Source of the DNA: Adineta ricciae
Lineage: Eukaryota > Rotifera > Eurotatoria > Adinetida > Adinetidae
Reading direction: 5' to 3'
Length of the DNA stretch: 64,000 nucleotides
Assembly: GCA_905250025.1 (NCBI GenBank)
Contig: CAJNOJ010000008.1
Coordinates: forward strand, 62,001-126,000
The notes under the pieces were generated by a model. That model did not search any database. It worked only from the letters and a program-made list of their open reading frames with translations, and was not told the DNA's origin. Positions within the stretch are counted from its first letter, which is position 1; each line of letters begins with the position of its first letter. The position numbers and the translations under genes are program-made. Positions 9,864-34,594 of the stretch are shown here, one piece after another.

Positions 9864-11303
9864 TTATTTATTGTGTATAATAGTCACCACTAATTTGCCC
9901 ATGGTTAAATTATTTTCCATGTATTTATGAGCTTCGGCGATCTGTTCCATGGGCCATGTTTTGTCAACAATAACTTTGAGTCTACCATCGACAAAACCAT
10001 TCATGATTTCATCTTCAAACTGCCTGATCAAATTCGTTTTATAATTGATCGATCGGGCTCGCAGAACAGTACCACACAACGTAATACGTTTCTTCAACAA
10101 AGTTGCAAACGATAGTTTATCCGCTTCGGGTCCACTCAGATGACTATGAACAATCCAACGTGAATCAACACCAAGAACGTCTTGATTGGCTTGCACGTAG
10201 TCTTTGCCAATATTATCATAAATAATATCATAGCCTAAATAAATAGAACCAACATGTTCGAACTCAGCTGGTATTCATTAGATAGTAATGAAACACACTT
10301 CAATGTGATGCAACCAATAACACTGCATAAATGTACATGCAAATAAGCATGGAAAACGCACGAGTTTCATACCATCTTTGTTCAAGCTTCGAGCGAATTC
10401 AAGTAAAGTATTCGTCCTGAAACGTTTTTTTTCGTGAAAACAACGATGAGAAGCAAGAGATTGATTACCAAGGTCCATGAGTGTAATTGATTCCCTTGTC
10501 AGCACCGAGTTTTTTACAGTAGGCAACTTTTTCATTGCTTCCAGCGGTGGTTGCTATTTTAGCACCGAAAAACTTCGCAATTTGAATACCCGCAGTGCCA
10601 ACACCACTAGCACCGGCATGAATGAGAACAAGATCATTCCTTTTTATATTTCCAATCACTCTCAAACCTTGAAATGCAGTAAGAAATGCTTCTGGTATAC
10701 CTAAAATACCCGACCTATTTTATCTACCAAAATACAATCTCGAGCACTGACCAGCAGCATCAACTACCGAAATTCCTTCCGGAATCCTCATCGTACAATC
10801 CATGTGCACGGCAACATACTCTGCATAGCCACCATTGGTAACTAATACCATCACCTGAGAAGAACAATCACAACTAATGCATCAACGAGTTGTATGATCT
10901 TATACTTTATCGTCGATCTTCCATTTGTCTTTAGCTTGCTCACCGACATCAACAATCTCTCCAGCTGCTTCTAAGCCGATAACATCTGTCACATTGAGTG
11001 GCGATGGACATTGACCCTTACGTTGTACAATATCCACTCGATTAACGCCAAATGCATGGACTTTTATCAATATTTCATCATCCTAAACAAACGAACTCGG
11101 TGAGATCAACCACTGTTTCTATTTACAAAATTATTTATACTTTTATTTTTGGCACATCTGTTTCGCCAATATACAAATTATCTAAGTGTAAGAATGATCA
11201 ACAAAAACACATGAAATGCACTTCAAATCACCGCACACGAGCACCTACCGCGATCACCGAAATCTTTCAATAGGACAGCTCGCATTCTTTCTGGCACTGA
11301 CAT
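9864..11303 (-). CDS. Quinone oxidoreductase, PIG3/TP53I3-like (MDR family), about 7 exons
   Basis: This is a zinc-free medium-chain dehydrogenase/reductase that reduces quinones with NADPH, probably in the cytosol. Exon 1 (ATG at 11303) encodes MSVPERMRAVLLKDFGD. A mini-exon encodes the LYIGETDVPKIK stretch. The next exon gives DDEILIKVHAFGVNRVDIVQ and the family motif VIGLEAAGEIVDVG. The Rossmann fold follows with HAGASGVGTAGIQIAKFFGA (AxGxVG-type nucleotide-binding loop) and GADKGINY. The C-terminal exon (9864-10196) carries the catalytic-domain return and ends at a TAA. All joins are GT-AG introns of roughly 50-120 nt. An AATAAA abuts the stop codon (9867-9872). The gene is convergent with the ART-TPR gene, 115 bp away. 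PIG3 is preferred over zeta-crystallin because of the GLEAAGEI and QRKGQ motifs. Confidence 0.88.
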
Positions 11304-11432
11304 TCTTTTTTTTCTACAAAAAGAAAACAGACATCTCACAAAATATGATCTAATAGGGCCTTGCGGATATGTATTTCAATCCTTATTAGGAAAACAATCA
11401 ATGACAACAAAAAGAAACAGAACATATTCGAT

Positions 11433-12320
11433 CTACGCATAAGGATGAAGGCGTTCTTTGGAAGTAGCAAGCACATATAACGACGATATGCCTAAACCAT
11501 AAAGGCCTCCTCTCAGAGCACCTTTCCAACCAGCAGTTGATCGATAGAGAAGACCGGTAAGACCAGCACTCGCCACAGTATTCAGCTCGTCATCGACTTC
11601 ACGCCCCCAACTCAGACCGGTACCGATTAAACTGTATATCAATGCTAAAAAGTAATGTGAATGCACAAAAATACGAAGAAACTCCACCTCTACCTATCGA
11701 ACCCATTGCCGAAGCAGTTGTAGCACCCTGACGAGCAACGTAGTTAATAATTCTAAGCAGAACCAGATTGAATAGTATTAAATTTATCATTTTCATTCAC
11801 TAAACTTACGATGAAGTTCGTACTGATCCAGTTAGGTGGTTTGTTTCTCGTACACCACGATACAATCCTGATGCACTGCCAATCATACTTCCTATAAAGA
11901 AAAGCACCATTTCTATAGATCCTTTCTCCGTCTCATCATATGGAACAAACCAGCAATAACTGAACCACCAATGGTGAAAAACATCAATTCTAATCGACCA
12001 CGTTTCTCTTTTTGTCCTTCAGGTACGATAAATTGTGAACCACCCTAGAGTAATAATAGCACGTTACCGTTTCTGAAACTTTCATCGAAATAAACTACAT
12101 ACGGTGTTTAATACTTGTGGATCGAAATTCAAAAATGGTGAAATAGCACTTGTGCCAGCAGATGAATGAACTAACAAGCAGCACTTTAGGATGAACAATT
12201 TTTCATGTTTATCTCCTTGAACTTACCCGGAATATCAGTAGCCGGCTCATGTAAGTTATAGTTTCCGAAAAGACTAAATCCGCGTTTTTGTTGCTGGTCT
12301 GTAGAATTCGTGAAATCCAT
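11433..12320 (-). CDS. Mitochondrial import inner-membrane translocase subunit Tim23
   Basis: Tim23 is the channel-forming core of the presequence translocase in the inner mitochondrial membrane. The start (ATG at 12320) gives MDFTNSTDQQQKRGFSLFGN, followed by LHEPATDIP and, in later exons, ISPFLNFDPQVLNTGGSQF and VPEGQKEKRGRLELMFFTIG. Four glycine-rich membrane helices follow: GGSVIAG, then SMIGSASGLYRGVRET, then YVARQGATTASAMGSIG, then LIYSLIGTGLSWGREVDDEL with TGLLYRSTAGWKGALRGG. The Tim17/22/23 signature of G-x-x-x-G helices and R-G-x-R-E is visible. At least six exons with introns near 50-70 nt are needed. The stop is at 11433-11435. A pyrimidine-AG acceptor sits 4 nt upstream of the ATG, which suits trans-splicing. 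Confidence 0.9.
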
Positions 12321-12664
12321 TATTCTGAAAGAAAAAGAACAGAAAAATTCATAAACAATTATTTATTTGTTTTCTTTCTACAAATTGTTATCAAAGAACA
12401 TAAATAGTTCGTGTTTTTTGTTTTTAAACAATTATTCACATTCTAGAAACCAATTATTAATTACGTGATAATACCAATTTAAAAAAAAACGAGAGCAAAG
12501 AACTGTGTGAGATGTTTCAAAGCGCCATTGTCCAGCACCATAATACATAATTGAGACATGATGAGAATGAAAACTATCAGAAGAAAATAGAATTATCACA
12601 CACAAATAGACAGAGCGAGAGAGAGAGAAAAAATTCTTTTTCATATTTTTCAAAAAAATGCCGT
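12321..12664. other. Spacer between Tim23 and the Src-family kinase
   Basis: Non-coding 344 bp holding the 5' end of Tim23 (minus strand) and the 3' UTR of the upstream kinase gene. A GA-rich run (12614-12632) is the only notable simple sequence. Open frames here are low in coding character. Confidence 0.5.
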
Positions 12665-15253
<2,589 letters not shown>

Positions 15254-15340
15254 ACTTCGCTAAAATACAAAATGAATTCAGTATTGATTTTTGTCAATAG
15301 AGAAGACTAGCGACGAAATCTCTGCACTTGTAAGTCTTAC

Positions 15341-15472
15341 ATTTGACGGGCCATTTTTTCGTGACTGTTCGATTAACAATCGACCGTCAATATGATCAAA
15401 AAATGACTGTCGCCGAGATTTCAATCCGTTTTGAAGCAATTGCTGAACGTATGCTTTGTAAGAATCTGCCAT
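15341..15472 (-). CDS. Possible upstream coding exon of the Src-family gene (alternative N-terminus)
   Basis: An ATG at 15472 opens a frame of 44 codons (begins MADSYKAYVQQLLQNGLKSR) ending at a consensus donor GTAAGA at 15340. The acceptor at 15260-15261 (TTTTAG) leads to CGA-AGT-ATG-GGA, in the same frame as MGNC. Splicing would give a kinase with about 46 extra residues, in which the internal Gly could no longer be myristoylated. Alternatively this is 5' UTR with an upstream ORF, or the acceptor at 15260 receives a spliced leader. The -3 context is weak at this ATG and good at MGNC. Confidence 0.4.
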
Positions 15473-16826
15473 TCGTTTTACTTTGGATGTGTTAATGCAA
15501 ATGCTCGACTGTTATGAAAAAGTTTCAATGTGTTCAGTTTACGTTGTCACATTTTCTTTTTTGTATAAAAAGTCAAAAGGAGGAAAGAACAACATTTCTT
15601 TCTCTTTCCCGTTCTTCACTTTACTAGTCAATTACTCCTAACGAATGAAACATTATTTACCTGTTTATTTTCGTTGATGAACGATTAGATGTTCGCAAAA
15701 CAATCAGTGAAGATCATTCGATCGATTAGTTGAATGACGATTGATCCTCTTCATGGCTGAAGATCTAGAAGAAAGACTGAAAGGTCTAACATTGCTTTGA
15801 TTCATTTCTTTGCTTTGGCTTCTATGATGATAAAAAACAAACGAATGAAACTTCAGACATTCGAATAACAGTTGTTATTGTACGAGATGAAGGAGGACGA
15901 GGAGGAGAAGAGAAAGAGAGAGAAGAAGAAGAAGAAAAACGAGGAAATCTGATGTATGAAGAATTTTTTTTCGAAAATGGATATCATTTATGCGCAGAGA
16001 AAGAATTTGATATATATTAGTTTCTACAAACGAATGTACGTACGAAAGAGATGAAAATCGAGCTATGTTTGATTTGAGGACTATTCAGCGTATGTGTGTG
16101 TGCGTCGCGACGAGAAGTGAAAACCTTGACCCTATTTGAAACATATATTCTCAATATTTTTCACTTCTAGTAAAGATTAATTTGCATGAAAAGATAATAA
16201 ACAATTGACAAGTGTTTACAAGAACAAAAAAAAAGTGACCTCCAATAGTATCTGTTGAGCAGATTGTTTGATCGAGGAAAAAAAACGGACGGCGAGTCGA
16301 TGATCGACAGAAGAGAAGAAACTATCGAATCGAATCGAAGAATGAGCGATTAGAACATTTGAAGATATACAGACTCATTGAACTGATGAAAAGGTGATGA
16401 TGTGAATGACGTTCGTACACTCTCGCTGAGTAATAGTACAAGCATCTACAACTATATATTGTTTTTAACGTTTTTTCATTGGTCGAAGATTACATTGATA
16501 TTTCGGAACAACAAACGTGTAGATGCCGCTGATAAACAGCAGGTTGTCGAGATAGGAATGATCGACGAAAACAACATGTGTTGATTTGTGCTAAATAAAG
16601 AATCATCGTCGTAACATTTTCGACGAATGTATGTTTTGTATGGCATACTTGTGTTCATAGTCACGAACAAAGAGAAGTTCATTGTGTCGAGCACACTATT
16701 GCGATGTTCTTACGCAATCATTTGTCACTCTCTTCTCAATTTTGTTCGAACTGATAAGCATAACAAAACATATGTCATTTCTACGCGATTTTACATCTAG
16801 TTAATAGCGATAACAGGTGCAACAAA
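15473..16826. other. Divergent promoter region between the kinase and the methyltransferase
   Basis: No gene is seen in this 1.35 kb. It contains a GA-rich tract at 15890-15945 and ordinary AT-rich sequence. Short frames at 16402-16694 on both strands overlap one another and lack similarity I recognise. Confidence 0.5.
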
Positions 16827-17645
16827 ATGAATGACGATACCCCGTTAGATTTTACTATTGTGAATAAACGTCTATGGAATGCGAAGGTTGACCACCATGT
16901 TAAGTCGCCCATGTATGATGTTCCGGGATTTCTCGAAGGAGCTGATTCATTGAATTCCATTGAACTCGACTTACTTGGCGATATACAAGGTAAACGTATC
17001 ATTCATTTGCAATGCCATTTTGGACTTGACACACTTTCACTTGCTCGACGCGGTGCACAACAAGTTACTGGTGTCGATTTTTCCGAAAAAGCTATTGCGA
17101 AAGCGGAAGAATTAGCAAAGAAGACAAATCTCACTGCATCGACAAAATTTATCTGCTGTAATATCTTTGATCTACCGGATCCGGAAGAACTGTTCGATAT
17201 CGTTTTTGCGTCGTATGGAACGATTTGTTGGTTACCAGATATCAATCACTGGGCTCGTATTCTCTCGAACCATTTGAAACCGGGTGGATTTTCTCTTCTG
17301 GTAGAATTTCACCCCTTTCTAGATATATTCGATGAAGCTTATACACGCATAGAAAATTCTTATTTCAATCATGGACCTATTGTGTGTGATTGCCAAGGTA
17401 CTTATGCTGATCGCAATGCTCCAATTCGAAATAAAAGTATGGAATGGTGCCATCCAGTAAGCAGTGTTATTCAAGCACTTATACAAAATGGATTAAAGAT
17501 CGAAGTCTTCAAAGAGTTTGATTATTCGCCGTATGATGCGCTTCTCAACTCCGTCAAAATTGCGGACAAATGCTATCAAATCAAGGGATTACAAGGAAAA
17601 ATACCGATAATATATGCTATCAAAGCCAGCAAACCAATATCCTAA
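16827..17645 (+). CDS. Class I SAM-dependent methyltransferase, intronless, bacterial type
   Basis: A 272-aa protein expected to transfer a methyl group from S-adenosylmethionine to an unknown small substrate. Motif I is IIHLQCHFGLDTLSLARRGA, followed by VTGVDFSEKAIAKAEELAKK (acidic residue of the ribose contact in VDFS), then FDIVFASYGTICWLPDI (motif II) and LKPGGFSLLVEFHPF (motif III). The L-Q-C-H-F-G-x-D-T-L form of motif I is one I know mainly from bacterial methyltransferases. With no intron, this suggests a horizontally acquired gene (inference). The C-terminal third (CHPVSSVIQALIQNGLKIEV) fits the late beta strands of the fold. The ATG at 16827 is preceded by AAA. AATAAA lies at 17693-17698. 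Confidence 0.85.
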   Translation: MNDDTPLDFTIVNKRLWNAKVDHHVKSPMYDVPGFLEGADSLNSIELDLLGDIQGKRIIHLQCHFGLDTLSLARRGAQQVTGVDFSEKAIAKAEELAKKTNLTASTKFICCNIFDLPDPEELFDIVFASYGTICWLPDINHWARILSNHLKPGGFSLLVEFHPFLDIFDEAYTRIENSYFNHGPIVCDCQGTYADRNAPIRNKSMEWCHPVSSVIQALIQNGLKIEVFKEFDYSPYDALLNSVKIADKCYQIKGLQGKIPIIYAIKASKPIS

Positions 17646-17692
17646 GTTGAAATCTTGTTACTCGATAGAGGGCGCTGTTCGCGATTGAATGA

Positions 17693-17698
17693 AATAAA
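17693..17698 (+). promoter_or_regulatory. Candidate polyadenylation signal of the methyltransferase gene
   Basis: AATAAA 48 nt after the stop codon. The remainder of 17646-18006 is a non-coding spacer leading into the ARL3-like gene. Confidence 0.45.
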
Positions 17699-18006
17699 GA
17701 TTTTCAATTTTTTCAAAGTCTCCATAATGAATAAAGATTCACATTCCAATATTCTATTACTACTCATATTTGTTCGCTCATATAACTTGACAACATAAGG
17801 GTCCCTTGGATACCATATCTAATATGGATATTACATGACACCGTTATAGAGTGTCGTCATTCTTCAACCTATTTACTAATAATCTACTCTACTCTTCCTT
17901 AACTTGGAAAACATTTCAATTGTTTTTCATTGCAATTAGTTTCCTAGTGAAATACTTCTCTCATCTTTTAAGGTCAAGACTTGCTTTTCTCAAACATTTG
18001 TTCATT

Positions 18007-18887
<881 letters not shown>

Positions 18888-19687
18888 ACTCCCGTTAGAC
18901 TTCGCTTCTTTTCTTTTCTATTTGTGTGTCAATCTATTATTTATTTGCGTTTATCCCTTGTGTCATAAAAGAAAAGAATCTACCAAAAAACTATCTATCG
19001 CGCGAAGTATCCATCAATGTATAGCTGAATGTCATTGTCCTTCCGTGAACGGGAGCACGCTTGTCTTCTTTGTGAACAATCTTTTCGTCTGTGTTTTTTT
19101 TGTATTGTTACCGAGTGTGTCTAGGCATCTAAAACATGCCACTTATATCAAAATATCGATCATGTGTTGTGGCTTTCCATGTGTGTGTTGATTTTTTCCA
19201 GACAGTATGTTTAGGAATGAATTTCAAACCTTGCTTCTGCTTCTCTTCTTTGTATAAGAAATGTTTGTTTGAGAATTCCACTCAAATTTTGTGCCAACAA
19301 AGATAATCACAATCATAACTAGTGTACTCTATCTAGATCTAAGCGGTACTGTGTAAATGGACCATGTGAACCATATTCATATACATTTGGGCTCCCACTA
19401 TGCATCGGAGTGATGTTCCAATAATAATCAAATAAATATTCTCGTTTATTCGGCTTTTCATATGCACAAAATAAATATTTAGTCACACACACACGCATCA
19501 AAAACGACTAGGATTATTATAAAAAGAAAACAATCATCAAGGCACCATCATCTGTCGTCAAAATGAATAAATAAATTTGGCTGTTAAGAAATAGCACAGG
19601 GTTACACGCATAAAAAGAGAACGAAATATGTTCTAATCACAGAAATTTCCCCGAAGAATAGACAAAACAAAAAATACTCTAAGTTGT
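18888..19687. other. Convergent 3' region between ARL3-like and PI4KA genes
   Basis: No gene is seen in these 800 bp. It should hold both 3' UTRs. A TTTATT at about 19445 (AATAAA on the minus strand) is a candidate polyadenylation signal for the kinase gene. Confidence 0.5.
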
Positions 19688-30085
<10,398 letters not shown>

Positions 30086-31330
30086 CAATTGCTGCGTAAC
30101 AACAACCAATAAAAAATTACACCTTTGACGTTCTGTTCTGCCGTCCTTTCAAACATCAACTAGTGATATCTATGAATTTATTAATCATTACTTCGTGAGA
30201 TCATTACTAAGATAAATACATTCCCTAATCGATATATCATATTGTAAACACGTTATTCATTTCTCAAACGAAATGTCTCTGCTCCTATCGAATTATCTCG
30301 ACATCTTTACTAGATCAAGAAAAAAGTTCATTAAATTTCACTTGCAAAATGATCCATTTCAATCGAAAACATTTAATCTAGTGCACTTTGATTGTTGCCA
30401 AATCTATGCATTTTTTCTATTTACATAATGCACATTATACGAGAACCGAAAGGAAAAATTGGGATGGCAAACATGTTTCTTGCATTAGTGGCCAATGATG
30501 TAAAAAAAAACGCACGCGAAAGAATAGCAAGCACTCTTCCACACTTGGTATTCGAGTAGAAATTAAACAAAGCATCACTTGTGTTCCAAGAGAATCAGAA
30601 ATGCGATGTCGAAACACGATCATTGGGCATATCTTCGAAGAAAATTCGACAGCATGACTGTTGATAGGTATTCTCTGCTACAATCACTCGTCAGTTGTTT
30701 TGCAAAAGAAGAAAAAAGATTATTTTGATATTTCTCATCGCGTAAGAAGGACTATTTGATATATAATTCTCGAAATTTGCTTTGACCTCAGGTTGTAATA
30801 CTAATCTCATCAATATAAGCATGTTACATATCTTGCTACATCTGTGTGTTTGATTCAGAATTAGTTTTGATTTGTATATATATATATATAGATATAGTTT
30901 AGTCGATGTCGACAAGCAGATGCATTTATTTCGACAATAATTATTATGGGAAACATCGAGAAGAGAAAATAAAAGGAAGAACAAAGAGCCTTGAAGACAA
31001 AATTCATCGAGATATATATATATATAGCGGCCAGCGATGAGAAGAAAAGAAGAAATATTCTTCTCTTTCTCTCTCTCTCTCTCTTTGTCCTCTTTTTTTA
31101 ACCCGCCTAGTTTTCTACTGCATAAATACATAACGTCAGAAGTCTATGAAATAACACTAATTAATTTCGTTTCGCCAATTCTATTTGATGACATGAGATT
31201 TGCGATGGAAATTTTATATAGAAAGAAAAACAAATGTCTATTGTCATTAACGATGTTATCTTTGGCCAAAGATGATCACTTCTAATTGGATATTATTAAT
31301 TATCTTCAATCAAAAGCAAATCGAATACAA
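30086..31330. other. Divergent promoter region between PI4KA and a GPCR
   Basis: Non-coding 1.2 kb with AT repeats (30875-30890 and 31012-31025) and a CT repeat (31062-31085). Frames here are compositionally driven by those repeats. It should contain promoters for both flanking genes. Confidence 0.5.
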
Positions 31331-32458
31331 ATGTCATCCACATGGTCTCTAACAAGTTCACTAGCAACAACAGAACAAACGCGTATTCAATCAAGCGAAA
31401 CATCAACTCTCGGTACAAACATAACTACATTAGTAACAGAAATCCTAACAACACCGAGTGATATCTACGATCCACGTCTAACACGACCCTTTGCAATCAT
31501 CTGTTTGTTTATCGGCAGTATTGGAAATTCGTTGTCATTCATCGTTTTCACTCAAAAACAATTGCGAACACATTCAACATTTCGTTATTTAGCATATCTT
31601 TCGATTGTTGATCTAATCGTTATCTACTTAGGCTTAGGCCATTTGATCTTACGAGACTATTTCCACTTAGATATTCGTGAACGAAGTTTATTTCTTTGTA
31701 AATTTCATACATTTCTCACCTATGCCACCACACATCTTTCGTCATGGATACTAACGATTGTTTCGATCGATCGTGCTATCGCATGCACTGTCATCCGATT
31801 GAACAAACGTTTCTGTCGTCCAAAATCAGCCGACCGAATATTCGTAGCAATGTGTATAGTCATCGCGTTAATCAACAGTCATATTCTTTTCTTCATGGGT
31901 TCAAAGCAGACAGTGGTTCGTTCAACCGGTAGCAATGTTTCTTTACATCAACAAGTTATTATTTGTACACATAATACATCGGAAGTGTATTTTCACTTTT
32001 TCGAAAAGCCGTACAGCATCATTGATCTCTTTTCGTATGTGCTGATTCCGTTTCTAATCATGACAGTCTGCGCAGGAATTATTGCTTATCGTCTCTTTTT
32101 TTCTTTGAGTAAAACCCAATTGACAAATGCATCCAAAAAGAAAACTCGCAAGGGCACGCGTCGTGCCAAACAAATCTCTTATATGTTATTAATATTAAAT
32201 CTTGTTTTTGTTATTCTTCTCGCGCCTATTGTCGTTGGACAAGTTTTTCAAGAACTTAATCAAGAACATCATTATCGTTTATATAATTCAATCACATTAG
32301 TGTTGTCCTATTCAAATCATGCATTGAATTTCGTTCTCTATGGCATCGCTTCACCACAATTCCGTTTAACGCTGCGTCAACTGTTAGGCTTGGGAAATAT
32401 CAATACCACTCAAAGACGTTTTCAAACATTCGGCTTTTTTACTTCAACCGGTTTGTGA
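31331..32458 (+). CDS. Rhodopsin-like (class A) peptide-receptor-type GPCR, intronless
   Basis: The first ATG in frame, at 31331, gives a 375-aa receptor; the frame is open a little further upstream but without an ATG. A Ser/Thr-rich extracellular N-terminus with an N-x-T site (GTNITTL) precedes seven membrane helices. TM1 has GSIGNSLSFIVF (the G-N pair), TM2 LAYLSIVDLIVIYLGL (the L-x-x-x-D core), TM3 begins after a Cys (LFLCKFHTF) and ends SIDRAIACTV (DRA in place of DRY). ECL2 has a Cys (QVIICTHNTSE) for the usual disulphide. A basic third loop (KKKTRKGTRRAKQ) precedes TM6. TM7 ends NHALNFVLYGIASPQFR, an N-x-x-x-Y variant. Neuropeptide (FMRFamide-like) receptors are the nearest type I recognise. 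Ligand unknown. Confidence 0.82.
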   Translation: MSSTWSLTSSLATTEQTRIQSSETSTLGTNITTLVTEILTTPSDIYDPRLTRPFAIICLFIGSIGNSLSFIVFTQKQLRTHSTFRYLAYLSIVDLIVIYLGLGHLILRDYFHLDIRERSLFLCKFHTFLTYATTHLSSWILTIVSIDRAIACTVIRLNKRFCRPKSADRIFVAMCIVIALINSHILFFMGSKQTVVRSTGSNVSLHQQVIICTHNTSEVYFHFFEKPYSIIDLFSYVLIPFLIMTVCAGIIAYRLFFSLSKTQLTNASKKKTRKGTRRAKQISYMLLILNLVFVILLAPIVVGQVFQELNQEHHYRLYNSITLVLSYSNHALNFVLYGIASPQFRLTLRQLLGLGNINTTQRRFQTFGFFTSTGL

Positions 32459-33008
32459 ATAGTAGGAAACACATCAAGCATCATTGTGAATTTTCTTTTT
32501 CTTTCTATAAACGAATATAATAATGAATACTTGAGTCTCTCGAAGCGAAACTAACAAAAGAATCTGAGTACATCATGATTGTCTTCCTGGAAATGAAAAT
32601 GAGGAAAAAATGTGTCGAATGTAATTTTTTTCTTTTTCAATAATTGAAATGTAATCTCGAAAAATCGAGCCGATGAGTATGTGCGTGTTCATTGCTAATC
32701 AACGCACAAAAGAAAATGATGAAGATATTCTCTTTCAAATTAACAATGAAAGAGTCAGATGAAAAGAATATATTAAAAAAAAACATTTACAATAAATAGC
32801 GAGACGTTTTTCTACTTTTTTTTTTAGGATAGAATTTATCAGCAGACAAATATTGATTAATTATTTGCGATAAACATTATTAATTCATAGTAAGAAGACT
32901 TAGAGATATTAGAGAAATCTGTACCTTACCAAAGCACTTGCTTCTTTTAATAGAACAAAATCATCAAAAACAAAATTTAACAAAACAAAAACAAAGAATT
33001 TCTGTTAT
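32459..33008. other. Convergent spacer between the GPCR and RCL1
   Basis: 550 bp with no coding signal, rich in A and T runs. It presumably carries both 3' UTRs. Confidence 0.5.
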
Positions 33009-34594
33009 TTAGATTAAAGTTTTCGTTAGGTTGTGATAACCAATGCCAATAGCAGTTAGAAGAACTTTCGGACTGCCAGTTTTCAATTCATTATCTTCGT
33101 CGTCGTCTGATCCACGTGTTTCTTCATCATCTTCATCGTCATCAGCATCTTCTTCCATTTTTTCATTCTTCACTCTAGGAATTTCTTGTGCATTCTCGAT
33201 TTTGAACATAATTTGAAAAAACTGTTTCAAATATCGAAGATATTGCATTCTAAATCAACGACTAGATAGTAAAACACTATGAACAACTTCAACCGAGTAC
33301 GTACGAATAGGAATTCAGCGGACCGGTGATCACTTTGGACACATCTGCTTGATTGAGTGCCATGAAATGAAAACTCAATGCTTGACCGAACGAGTCAACA
33401 ACGCCCGCCTGAAAATAGTCAATCGGACGTAATAAGCTGTCATGATTCTTTTGTTCTTACTTTGTAAATTTCATCAAGAAGTTTGTACACTGCTTCTTTT
33501 GCTAATTCTTCGGGAATAGTAATTGTTGTTGTCGAACCCTCCTCTGCTCGTGGTATCGAACAACTTTCTGCTGCTATAACCGAACCATTCTTGGTTTCAG
33601 CAGCTAAAGTTAAACCATAACCAGGCGACCTAAGCAGTTGCATTTCATTATGAATCTGAGATCGGAAGACAGCACTTACAAGCCAGCATTAGATCCTTTT
33701 TGATGATCAACATAGATGTAAACATCAGGCAGAAACTTCAGTAGTAACCCTTTGGCAGTTTCAATTAAGCGATTGGCTAAACTTGGTGACACACGCATAG
33801 CATAGCTAAAATTGATGTTGAACTCTAAGTAAAGTGAAAGCAATTGATAGTGAGATTCTTACGCAACGCCACGAATTCGTTTGATTTTGCCTGCGTCTGT
33901 CCACTGGCATGGTCGTAACTTCATTTTTGTGGGACAACGAAAAAGTATTTCACCACCACCATTCGGCTTTGCGCCTCGTTTGGTTATCTATGAAATATCA
34001 CGAACGATTCAAATATCAGCATCATTGCGTATGTAGTACAACGTACTTTTAATTCTAAACCGTCATCTGACCCTAAGAATCGTTTCATCACCGGTAGTGC
34101 GGAATATTTAATTAAATCAACCTAAGTGAAATACGATAGGAGGGTGCAAGGAGAGGACTACGGACAATTACTTACGGAGGGATCATCTCGATCGTTAGTA
34201 ACACCTTGCAAACGAAGTTCTAGAGCCGTTTTCATGAATGGGGCCATATAGAGGACAAGTTCAAGAAAATAGCCGATTCCACGTTGTAATGAGCATTGAT
34301 GTTCAATAGTACCACCAATTAATGCACCAGGAACATAATAGAGCGAAGTGCCAGTCGCATTAATTTCGACTTTACTTCCATTTGTCAGTTTTTCTAATAA
34401 ATGTAATAGGTTGATTTCGGAATCTACACGAAAGAGAAGAACAGTGAGTGAATCGGTGCAGTAACGATGTTACCGCGCAATCCAGGTTCGTTTTCTTGTG
34501 ATCGGATATTTTTAATCTTGATTGGAGTACAGCTCAGTGTTGATAAAACCAACCGCTGACGAAAATAAGCACAACCATCGAATTGAAGTGTCAT
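33009..34594 (-). CDS. RCL1: RNA 3'-terminal phosphate cyclase-like protein (RCL1)
   Basis: RCL1 is a nucleolar factor for 18S rRNA maturation (A2-site processing). It is related to RNA cyclase but not itself a cyclase. The first exon (ATG at 34594) reads MTLQFDGCAYFRQRLVLSTL, close to the family start FLRQRLVLSTLS. Later exons encode the triple-repeat fold, including the GGxxxHxCSxxRGIGYxLE-type segment near 34230-34330, the R-G-A-K-P-N-G-G-G-E stretch near 33940-33990, and PGYGLTLAAETKNGS (33600 region). The last exon gives QYLRYLKQFFQIMFKIEN, then an Asp/Glu-rich insertion of about 35 residues, then VLLTAIGIGYHNLTKTLI and the stop at 33009. The insertion is longer than in the human protein. 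Introns are short GT-AG. Confidence 0.9.

Noticed and set aside
30691..31131. Minus-strand 146-aa frame upstream of the second GPCR
   Set aside because: The composition is driven by AT and CT repeats (Tyr/Ile and Arg/Glu runs). It sits in a promoter region and shows no similarity.
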